This document shows positions 24,669 through 34,700 of a stretch of DNA of 64,000 nt, one piece after another; position 1 is the stretch's first letter, and every line of letters begins with the position of its first letter. Under the pieces are notes generated by a model, which did not search any database, was not told the DNA's origin, and worked only from the letters and a program-made list of their open reading frames with translations. The DNA is taken from positions 51,212,683 to 51,276,682 of the forward strand of contig CM065377.1 of the NCBI GenBank assembly GCA_033060915.1, in the 5' to 3' direction. This stretch comes from Euryodendron excelsum. Lineage: Eukaryota; Streptophyta; Magnoliopsida; Ericales; Pentaphylacaceae. Made by a program: the position numbers and the translations under genes.

Positions 24669-24673
24669 TTTTC

Positions 24674-25462
24674 TTCTTTAAGAAATAATAAATGTTTTTC
24701 TTTACAAATGATAAGGTTGATAGTATAATGAGAAATTGCAAAATTTTTAAGAGCATTTAGGCTATTTAGGTCTTTGGTACAAGAAGGACAAACAAAAGAA
24801 ATGTAACTTTCTTATTTTTAAGGGTAGAATGAATACTTTCAGTTGTAACTCGAAAAGGTTGAAGAAGACTTAGAAAAGGAGTGCCTAAGATGACCTTTTG
24901 TGAGAGATTTTTGACAAGAACAAAAGGAGTTTTGAGACAGACATTGTTGTTGTAAATATGAGCATTGAAAAGTTTATATTATATTTGAAAAGGGGTGCTT
25001 CTAGCAGCAGAAAGACGTTATCTAGTTTTTTCAAAATATGTGGTTGGGATCAAGCCTTCTTGTATACAATTAAGGTCAGCTCCAGAATAAAAAAGAGCAA
25101 TGATTTTGAAACGAAATTCTTTGTTAACAATAATAGTAATCTTGACATTCAATTTCTAATAAGAGATTTGAGAAGGTAAGAAAATATCTTGAGAGTCAGT
25201 TTTGGGCGGAACAGAGGTACTAGGAGAAGAATGTTGGAGAAGTAAAACCAGATTTTTGAGATTGTCAAGATCAATTTTGGAAATATTGTGTTCAAGTTTT
25301 AAATCTCTTAATTTCTTTTTGACTAAGTTGATTTCAGTTTGTAAATCTTGGATAGTAAGAGGGGAAGGTTTTGGAGGTTGATCAAAACATTTGAGAATGT
25401 CATTAAGATTATAAGGATTATTAAGAAGTAAATTATCTTGTTGGGGTTTTTCTATAGAGGTT
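24674..25462 (-). pseudogene. Viral coat-protein end and aspartic protease region, left copy
   Basis: On the minus strand the frame from 25462 encodes a Pro/Gln/Lys-rich, coiled-coil-like segment (for example LQTEINLVKKKLRDLKLE), as in the carboxy end of the coat region. The protease follows, with an SGADLNC motif at about 25055-25095. The residue before SGA, normally the catalytic aspartate, reads tyrosine. The right copy shows the same substitution. A stop interrupts the frame between coat and protease. Bases 25321-25462 belong only to this copy and form the spacer of the inverted repeat. Confidence 0.6.
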
Positions 25463-26475
25463 AGAAAAGGGATTAAGAGATTTAAAACTCGAACACAATA
25501 TTTTCAAAATTAATCTTGACAATCTCAAAAATCAAGTTTTACTTTTTCAACATTTTTCTTCTAGTACCTCTGCTCCGCCCAAAACTGACTCTTAAGATAT
25601 TTTCTTATTTTCTCAAATCTCTTATCAGAAATAGAATGTCAAGATTACTATTTTTGTTAACAAAGAATTTCATTTCGAAACCATTGCCCTTTTTTATTCT
25701 GGAACTGACCTCAAAGTATGCAAGAAGGCTTGATCTCAACTAAATATTTTGAAAAAACTAGAGAACTTCTTTTTGCTGCTGGAGGCACCCCTCTTCAATA
25801 CAATATAAACTTTCCAATGCTCCTATTTGCAACAACAATTTCTGTCTCAAAACTTCTTGTGTTCTTATCAAAAATCTTTCACGAGAATTCATCTTAGGCA
25901 CTCCTTTTCTCAACCTTCTTCAACCTTTTTGAGTTACCACTGAAGGTATTCATTCTACCCTTAAAAATAAGAAAGTTAAATTTCCCTTTATCTATCCTCC
26001 TCGTACCAAAGACCTAAATGCTCTTAAAAATCTTGTCATTTCTTATCATACTATCAACCTTATCATTTGTAAAGAAAAATATTTATTATTTCTCAAAGAA
26101 GAAAAGACTTACAAACAAATCGAACACACTTTACAAGATGGAATTGTACAACTAGCTATCAATAAATTTTTAACTAAATTACAACAAGAGGTATGTTCTG
26201 ATTTACCCAATGTTTTTTGGTCTCGATAAAAATATGTAGTTATCTTACCTTATTCTTCCGACTTCTCTGAAAACAAAATCCCTACCAAAGCTCATCCCAT
26301 CCAAATGAATCATAAACTATTTGAATATTGCAAAAAAGAAATTCAAGATCTTCTTGACAACAAATTAATGCGCCATAGTTGCTCTTTGTAGAGCTATGTA
26401 GCTTTTTATGTTTATAGGTGAGATTTTTCAAGAAGGCCGGGCTGATCACTCAAGCCAATATTGATGAGTTCAAAC

Positions 26476-28215
26476 TGTTAGACCAAGAGGGCAACCCAAG
26501 AGGGGGGGTGAATTGGGTTTTATAGAATTTATAACAAGAATTGTAACTAAAAATAGTTTATGTATTTTAACAACAATTAATCAAAGTATATATATCAAGC
26601 AGGTAAAGTATATATCAATGTATATGTTTGAGCAAGCATATATAGTGTGCAAATAAGCAAAACAGAGGCAGAAGAGAAGAGCACCAGATTTATAGAGGTT
26701 CGGCCAACCTTACCTACGTCCTCTCTTCTTCAATCCTTTCGAAGGGATTTCACTATGTAACACTCTTTACACAGCTGCTGGTTTTGCCACAAGTGCCCAG
26801 CTCACTCTTACAAAAATTTCTTCCTAAGCTTTCAAAACCCAAGAGATTTTGTCCAAGCTTCTCTCAAACTTACAAGTGTTTTTATCCAAGAACACTCAAA
26901 CTTACAGGTTTACAAACCCACCCAAGTGAAATGAATGAAGGTTATACAATAGGTAACTCTCCTAATGAGTATATGAACAAATACAACTCAATGAATAACC
27001 TTACACACTCAGCAAAAATATATGGCAGCGAGGCACAGAGAATTTTCAGCTTCAAGCTCTTGATACCAATAATGTAATTGCTCTCTTCATCATCATTGAA
27101 GCTGTAAGTATCTTATATTTGAAGATATGGATCGATTCTAGCCGTTGGAGAAGTATGGGAGAAGTTTTGGTTGCATATTTGCCTATACCGTCTGTCAGAA
27201 ATATAGCCGTTACTGTTTGGGGGTCGACTATTTTTACAATGAGTCGACTCTTTTTGCATTTCAGTAGAATTTTCAGGCATTGTCCAAATGAGTCGACTCT
27301 TTTGCTCCAGGAGTCGACTCTTTAAGCAGTCAACAGAAATTTTGTTCTCTGTTGAAATGAGTTGACTCTTTTTACAGCAGGAGTCGACTCTTTTAAGTTT
27401 CCAGCAGATTTCCAAGGCCCTGTTTAAAAGAGTCGACTCTTTTTACTTGAGGGGTCGACTCTTTTAGGAAAATCCTTAGCTTTTGCAATATTTCTTCAAT
27501 CTTTTTCAATATCTTCAAGCTCTTTAAGGATCACCCAACTAAGTATTTTAAAGCTTGCAAACACTTCTTCAAGGCTTGATGACTCCAAAAACATCTTTAA
27601 TTCTTTCTAGATGAATTTTCTCCATTTTCATTACTTGTAAAGCTCTTCCATCATCATAGCTTCATCCATTGATTCAAGTCTTCTTCAAAATCTTTAAGAG
27701 AGCTTCCATGACTTAATATCTTTATTTCTTCAATTGATTTTCTATTCTTCCTTGAACATCAGATTTCTTCTAGAATTCTTCAATCAATATAACTTCTTCA
27801 TAGATTTCAACAACTCTTCCAAGTCTTGTGATTTCTTCCATGTCTTCAAGACATCTTCAAATCTTCCAAGAAAGCTTCTATGTCTTTGAGTTGGTCTTTT
27901 CTTCTTTGATTCTTACAAGATATCTTCAAGTCCTCAAAGTCTCCAATCTTTTCAATCAAGACTTTTAGCATTTTCATTCTTCTTTCTTGATATCCATCAT
28001 CTTGAAATATCTTCATTCTCTTATAAGATCACCATTGTTGAATATATCATCTCATCATCCTTTTCATTCTTCATTCTAATCTTTGCATCATGAATCTGCC
28101 ATTTTGATAAGTTTCAAGTCAAGATCTATTTAATAACTACTCTGCACACTAAGTAGAATTATTAGATCATTAAACCATGTTTTGTTATCATCAAAATCAA
28201 GGCATTGACTCAACA
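26476..28215 (-). mobile_element. Solo LTR B2, Ty1/copia (SIRE-like)
   Basis: Same family and orientation as 22922-24668, of nearly equal length (1740 versus 1747 bp). It has TG...CA ends, the GGGGGGGTGAATTGGG block near the left end, the GTCGAC palindrome cluster (27220-27465) and the 'tcaaggcattgactcaaca' right end. Its left flank CAAAC is not repeated at its own right edge (ATAGT) but reappears after the adjoining TRIM, at 28592-28596. Confidence 0.8.
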
Positions 28216-28219
28216 ATAG

Positions 28220-28591
28220 TGTTCAGGATCAAGCGCTTACCACCACACCAAAAGCAATTGTTGTTAATCAAGGCGCAACTTTGTTTTCTTATACCTTCAC
28301 AATAGCCAGCGCCACGTCTCGACTACACGCATGCAGCAGGATGCTGGACTTAGCCCTCCAGGCCTCCGCCCAACAATCCACTCGCAAGCAGCCTGCCATC
28401 CAGGGAAGTCAAACCCGTGACCTGCTCTGATACTAGTTTTCAGGATCAAGCGCTTACCACTGCACCAAAGCAATTGTTGTTAGTCAAGGCACAACTTTAT
28501 TTCCTTATACCTTCACAGCAGCCAACGCCACGTCTCCACTGCACGCATGCTGCAGGATGCTGGACTTGGCCCTCCAAGCCTCCGCCTAACA
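28220..28591 (-). mobile_element. TRIM (terminal-repeat retrotransposon in miniature)
   Basis: Two direct repeats of about 155 bp (28220-28375 and 28437-28591) enclose about 60 bp. Each starts (T/G)TTCAGGATCAAGCGC and ends CCGCC(C/T)AACA on plus. On the minus strand the base order is LTR, one base, then TAGTATCAGAGCAGG (a tRNA-Met primer site with one change), a short interior, a purine-rich GCGAGTGGAT tract, and the second LTR. This is the full signal set of an LTR element with no coding capacity, total 372 bp. It abuts solo LTR B2 with only 4 bases between. Confidence 0.8.
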
Positions 28592-29147
28592 CAAACTTTC
28601 TACAAGAAAGAGAAGTTAGAATGGGTCGACCATTGTTGGGCTGATCACACTCCAATGACTAAGTTAGCAAGCTTAATCAAAAGTTGAATGAATAAAAATC
28701 GCATATACTTCGAGTTAATTGTCCATACCTGGTTCTTGAGGGCTTGGGTATTTATAGTGTGATCGATGAAGTGGTTTGCTCTTGGCCTACCAACAGGTCA
28801 TGATGGCCTGCTAGGTAGGCATCATCATATGCCAGGAACTGACCGCGTGTAGGGCCTGTCTTACCGTCACTGAAGAATCCGACTGATCGGACGTGCAAGT
28901 CAACTTCGCGTAGGGAGCCGCTGGCATATTTAATGCGGGTCAACTCTGCATTTAATGCTCTGAGACCGCTAGCGGTTTGGGCTCACCTTTTGCAGTTTGG
29001 GTCAAGGTCGACAATAGGTCGGCATCTTGGGCCGGACCGTTCTTTAGTGTTGGATTTGGGCTACCCAGCAGCCCAGCTTCGATTGGTGTTAATTGGGCCT
29101 AACCGGATGGATTGAGCCATGTGTATTTACCCCACAATTGCCCCCCA

Positions 29148-30290
29148 AATGTTGAAATTGAACGTGGAGTTCCTCGGTTAGTCATCAACTACAAGCTTCT
29201 CAATGATGCTCTTCAATAGATTAGGTATCTTATTCTTAACAAGAAAGATCTTCTTCAAAGTCTTTGCCATGCCGAAGTATTTTCAAATTTTGACATGAAA
29301 TCTGATTTTTGACAAATCCAAATTGCTGAACAAGATCGGTACAAAACTACTTTTACTTTATCGTTTGGCCATTATGAATGGAACATAATGCCTTTTGGAT
29401 TGAAAAATGCTCTAAGTGAATTTCAAAAAATTATGAATGATATTTTCAATCCTCATTCCCAATTTACAATTGTTTATATTGATGATGTTCTCACTGTTTT
29501 CAACTCTATTGTCCAACATTGGCAACATCTTCATTTATTTTTTAATATTGTTAAATACAACGATCTAGTTCTTTCAACCAAGAAAATTAGTCTTTTTCAA
29601 ACATGTGTTCGCTTCTTAGGTATTACATTTTCCAAAGTACCATTACCTCAATCGAAAGATCTCTTCAATTCGCTAATAAGTTTCCTAATGAAATTAAAGA
29701 CAAAAATCAGTTACAATGCTTTTTAGATAGTCTTAACTATGTTTGTGAATTTTACCCAAATTTAAGCCAGATTGCTGCTCCATTAAGTCAACGTCTTAAA
29801 AAGCATCCTTCTGCCTAGTCTAGTGAGCATATCAAAATTGTCAGAACACTTAAACAGTATGTCCAGACCCTTCCCTGTCTAAATTTTGCAAATCCCAACA
29901 CCTTCAAAATAGTTAAATCGATGCCTCCGATGAAGGTTATAGCGGTATTTTTAAATAAGTCCTCAATAATAAACAACAACTGATTACGTTCACTTCAGGT
30001 ACTTGGAACCCTACCTAAAAGAATTATAATACTATCAAAAAGGAAATTTGGCTATTGTTTTATGTATTTCTAAATTTCAAAGTGATTTATTATATCAAGA
30101 ATGTTTACTTCGTGTTAATTGTTAAGCTGCAAAAAATATTATTTTCAAAGATGTTAAAATTATAGCTTCTAAACAAATTTTTGCTCGACAGCAAGCTATC
30201 CTTTCTGTTTTTTATTTCAAAATTACTTATATTAAAGGTACTGAGAATTCTATCTCAGATTTTCTTACCCGAGAATTCTTACAGGGAGAC
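29148..30290 (+). pseudogene. Viral reverse transcriptase-RNase H region, right copy
   Basis: Plus-strand counterpart of 22921-21530. It contains the MPFGLKNALSEFQK stretch at 29388 onward and the YIDD box (29475-29486), then a frameshift near 29620, after which the reading continues in another frame. An RNase H relic and a segment reading IKGTENSISDFLTREFLQ precede the ORF2 start region. In-frame stops are present, for example after the LKKHPSA stretch at about 29818. Not functional. Confidence 0.78.
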
Positions 30291-30297
30291 TCTCATC

Positions 30298-31150
30298 ATA
30301 TCTCCCAAACCAACTCATGATACGGGTAAAGCCCCAGCCAAACCTCAAACTCAACCTCAGTCCAAATCTTGTTATGTCGTGAAACCAATCCTAGTTCAAC
30401 CACTCCAATCCCTTCCACCTGCATCACGTGACTGGTACAATCAAACTCTTATTAAACAATCTTAACAACTTTCTTAAACTTATGCCAAGACGATCACCCC
30501 CAACCATGGTTACAGACTCTCAGCAAATGACAACACATTCTTCCCAACAAGTGGCAGTCTCTAACTGCACTCCCAAATCAAAGTATTTTCTTAAAACCAA
30601 ATGCGAATAATCTATTGTTCTTTTAGAAAAACAAACATGGTCTGAGGATCCATTTGAAATTCCTCCTAGAGTGTTTCTTCCCAACACATATTTTCTTCAA
30701 CTCTTTCCAATTCACACAAAACAGTTCTATGAATTTATTCTCATAAATACAAATTCTATTAGCCTTAAAAAACATTCCAATCCTGAAAATTTTCAAATTG
30801 TTTACTCCACTGTTTATATTATCAAAATTCTGACCCCTAAACAATGGGGTTCCCATCCTTATTAATTTAGAAGATTTTTTGAATTTTTTAATCCACCTAC
30901 ATTCAATTACTATGATTATCAACATGCTTGGTTTAACACATTCTTCTTTCAAAACTCCACATTCAGCAATTACTGGATGTTTACTTTGCCAAAAGATTTT
31001 TCCTTAGAATTTTCTAATTGGTTTTATGACTAGTGGTTTCATTTTGGCACTATTACTTAAATCTTTCATCTCTCTATTCAAGAAGCTGCCTTCATTTATC
31101 AAAACAAAACCAAACCCAATCGTTTCCTCTCCAAATTTCCTACAATCTTA
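30298..31150 (+). pseudogene. Viral ORF2, right copy, truncated
   Basis: Matches the left-copy ORF2 from its start region through about 285 codons and ends in an AT tract. The position of the left copy's ATG reads ATA here (30298-30300). There is an early stop in the 'LIKQS' region (about 30463), further stops and frameshifts, and the carboxy third is missing. Confidence 0.65.
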
Positions 31151-31159
31151 CCTTTTACA

Positions 31160-31378
31160 TATATTATATATATATATACACTACATCAAATTAACACTTG
31201 AATAAATGTTTGTGTACATGTTGACTTTATTTTGTTCAATTTTAGCTTTAAATCTGCACAAGACACGAAAAATATAGAAAAATACCAAAATTATATTAAA
31301 AATAATAAATAATATATAAATAAGTACTAACAATAACTTATAATTAAATACTCTGATTGTATTTTTAGATTACAATCT
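31160..31378 (-). mobile_element. 3' LTR (second part) of gypsy element E
   Basis: The sequence from 'aaattaacacttgaataaat' to about 31363 matches 44108-44237, including 'ataaataatatataaataa' and 'ataactta(t/c)aatta(a/g)atactc'. On minus the LTR would start near TGTAATCTAAAAATAC, parallel to TGTCATTATTTAAGTAC in the other copy. It is separated from the first part (18272-19820) by the viral insertion. Confidence 0.6.
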
Positions 31379-31758
31379 CACCTCCGAACTAATTTTCTGT
31401 TAATTCCTAGCAAACCAAATAAACACACTTAAAAAGATAGGCTCTATTTTCGTAGGGATCACAAGTGCATTTAAATTATACACTAAGTTTTTAAACCCCT
31501 ATATTTCTCATAGTGGACGAGTGGTGTCTTGTGAGGGTTTTTAGTGATAGTACCCACAAACATCAAAATGTGTAATGCTAGTGAGGATAATGACAAAAAA
31601 TATTACATATACCAAAACACAAGCATATTCTGTATATCCTACTTATTAATACACAAGTAAGATAATGTCTTAGAATAACATATGAGAGGATTTTGTGTGT
31701 GTGTGTGATCATTACATGATACGAAAAGTACTACAATATTAAAACACAAATACATCCT

Positions 31759-34700
31759 TGTAAGCACTCCATTTTTGCCCATTCGGCAATATTCGGTCTG
31801 ACCGAACTCATATTCAAACCAACACATACATATTCAAATCCAAATCAACTTTTCAATCTCAATCCAATCAATCAATCACTTTGCAAGCCCACCAAGCCCA
31901 ATAGAGGCAAAATGACCAAAATACTCTTGTGGCATTACTCGGTCCTATTTCAGTTGACACGTCTTCCTAGAGACGGTAAGTCTCCATTTTAATCTCAAAT
32001 TCAATTTCAAATCTAATTCCAATCTAGATCAAACCCGACACGCCTTTCGAGAAAGTTAATTCCTCAGGCGATAAGTTCATCCAGTCTGACACGTTTTTCA
32101 AGAAAACTTTTCGAAACGTTAAGTCCCTTCAAACCCATTGATCGAGACGAAACCTAAGTCCCCGAGATGGTAGAACGGTCAACCTTTGGCGCCTGCTAAC
32201 CCGCCAACGAAGAATGTTCGTTATTCAGCATGTCTTTTAAGAAAGTTAATTCCTCAGACGATAAGTCCACCTAACAGCTTCTCGAGATCAGGCAGTCTTC
32301 GAAATAAACGCGCACTGTTAGAGTGGTGGAAATACTCACAAATATCGCAACCGTCAGAGTAACGGAAACACTTGCAAATAGGTCGACATTGAAAATTGCC
32401 AACAAAACCCCTATGTCACGAGACCGAACTCGCCTCTTGGCCATGACACGTTTACCAAAGGACAAGATACCTTTGGAAACCAACTCGTCACAGATCGTCA
32501 GCGTAACAGAAACACTCAAAACCCAGATCAACACTAGTGCCTGTTAGCCCACTTCGGTGAAAAGTGATCAAACTGCCCCTTGGGCCTTTTTCGGCACGTT
32601 TCTTGAGGAAGTACCTAAGTCCTCAGAGCAATAAGTCTAACTTTCTAAGATCATCCCAAATACAATCTGGCATGTTCAAGTGCCTTCTAGTTGATTCTGA
32701 ACCAATTCCAGGACTATCCGGTCAAAATGACCATTTTGCCCCTAGGCATCCAAGCGCCTCTGAGAACTACACCAGCTCTGGGTATCAAAATTGTTACCTC
32801 CCGAGAAGGCTTTTAATAGTATTAACAACCTACCAACACCTTTCAAGATCGTTCTGAGTCTATGTTGGCAAGTCCGGTGTGAAATGAACGTTTTGCTCCT
32901 GGTAGGTCAGTCGCCTTTTTTAACCATACTGACTTTGGGTATCAAACCAAAAATTTTTCGTAACACTCTAGATTGTGTCTCTAATCTTCAAGTCCTCTCA
33001 TGAGACATTCCAAGTCTATTTCGGTAGTTTTTTGGTCTAATTGATCGTTTTGTCCCTAACGGCTCGACCAACCACTTTAACAATCCCGACATTATTTTTC
33101 AAGCCTATTACCCCCGAGACACTATCTTAAGGATTTTTACCCATTTCCAGCCTTCCAGATCATTCCCGACCTCCCGAAACATTTTCGGACCTTCTAGAGT
33201 CACTCCTAGTGGAGCCAAGCCAAAAATTACATGGTAGTTACTAGTACAAATGCCCAAATCTTTTACCTTTTGTATCAATGGTCGAAAGATACGTTTCTTG
33301 CCGCCCTTAAAACTTTTTTAAGTGGTTGGCGCCACTGCAAGCCAAATATTGGCCTGGCGCTACTAGGAGTGGCGCAAGTAGATAATTTGCCTTGATGCCA
33401 CTACAACAGGCGCTAGGCTAGTCTTGTGTCTATAAATACAAAGCCTCCTCCTGCGTGAAAATGGTCCACAAACTCAATCCAAAAACTTTACTTTTCGAAT
33501 TACAGAGCTTGAAGTCTCTCCAAACCTTAACTCTCTCTAGTTTCTTCAAACCCTAGCCTCCATACACTTAAACCCTAACACCCATACACTCTGTATACTC
33601 AAACACTAGCCTCAAAGGAAGCCATTGAAGACTCAAGTGCTGCAAGTTCGAAACTCTCGAAGCCCAAGCAAAGCAAAATAAATAAAGCAAGCAAAACAAG
33701 AAGAAAACAAAGTAAGCTTTCTCTTTATGTTTATGTACTACCCTCCTCTCTCTTCTTCCTCCTAATCCACGTGGGTCTTCTTTTATTTTAATTCTCCATC
33801 TTCTACCTCCCTTTCTTGCATGCTTAAAACAAAGGACTCTCCGATTCATGTGTAGGAAGGACTGTTGAAAGTCATCGTGTCAGGGGCTTTCTTCTAGTTC
33901 AACCTTAGACCGTGTGGATTTGGCCCCTTTTATTATGTGGTAAAGCCTAACCTTGTATGTTTACGATCCTGCTTGTATTTTGCATGTCATATTCATTCAT
34001 GCACTCAAAATTATTTTCAAAAGTTGTTTTCAAAACTTACATTCAAAATCTTATTGTCAAAATCACACTCTTAAGATGATCCTAACTATTCCACGATTAG
34101 AGTTGTTTTAGAAAAGTGTTATGTTCATTGTGACCATCAAGGTCCATATTTTGGGTATAAACCCTAAATTATTTTTCATCAAAATCACAATCTTAAGATG
34201 ATTTTAACCATTCCATAATTAGGATTGTTTTAGGAAACTATGATATTCAATGGGATCATATTGGTCCGTATTTCATATCTTACAATGGTTCTAATCTCTT
34301 TATGGTTAGAATCGTTTTAGGAATGTGAGATATTTAAAAGGTTTTCAAAAGTCTATGTTCAAACTCCTTTCCAAATTGCTTTTCAAATTTCTTTCTAAAA
34401 AAACTCCCTTCAAAAATCTATTTTTCAAAAAATCTTTTTAAACTCCTTTCCAAAAGTTTTCTTCAAAAATTTACTTTCTAAAAATTCTCTTCAAGTTTTC
34501 TTGCTAGAAACTTTATTCAAAAGGTCTACTTTCCAAAATCTCTTTTTCTTAGAGTCCAAGTCAAGCCTTAGATTTCATGGTTAGGAAACCCTAGTTCTCC
34601 TTCCTAAAAAGATGACTTCCTCTTTTATTTTAAATCATAGATTTCCAAAAATTATGCTCTACATCAAATCCTACACTTTCAAAATCTCTTTTTCTACATA

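Larger units (their letters stand above)
19820..25462 (-). mobile_element. Endogenous pararetrovirus (Caulimoviridae, florendovirus/petuvirus-like), left copy
   Basis: Minus-strand viral fragment in the order end of coat region and protease (25462-24674), reverse transcriptase and RNase H (22921-21530), second ORF (21520-20211), then a non-coding region to about 19820. It is interrupted by a copia-type solo LTR at 22922-24668. The polymerase wording and a separate downstream ORF after the polymerase ORF match florendoviruses, a genus known mainly from plant genomes. The movement-protein region and most of the coat region are missing. Near its far end (19984-19993) the minus strand has GTATCAGATC, a degenerate match to the tRNA-Met primer site used by this family. 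A mirror-image copy follows from 25463. The fragment cannot encode virus: it is truncated, interrupted and broken by stops and frameshifts. Confidence 0.8.
26417..29147 (-). mobile_element. LTR-like repeat D2 (minus), interrupted by a copia LTR and a TRIM
   Basis: Segments 26417-26475 and 28592-29147 together match, in reverse complement, the repeat at 55261-55856: the same GGCCCAA-rich head, 'ccgatcagtcggattcttc', a TATAAATA box (28749-28756 on plus) and a tail rich in 'ggcttgagtgttcggccca' type sequence. It sits in the viral polymerase region of the right copy; removing it rejoins viral sequence. Terminal bases are unclear and I find no clean target-site duplication. The promoter-like centre suggests a solo LTR, but that is inference. 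Confidence 0.6.
25463..31160 (+). mobile_element. Endogenous pararetrovirus, right (inverted) copy
   Basis: Plus-strand mirror image of the left copy: protease (25463-26105), linker and start of reverse transcriptase (26106-26416), interruption by an LTR-like repeat and its passengers (26417-29147), reverse transcriptase and RNase H (29148-30290), and truncated ORF2 (30298 to about 31150). Without insertions the matched arm is about 2.95 kb, equal to the matched part of the left arm. The copy ends in an AT tract at about 31160, before the remainder of the gypsy LTR. It lacks the ORF2 tail and non-coding region kept in the left copy. It carries many stops and frameshifts. Confidence 0.8.
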
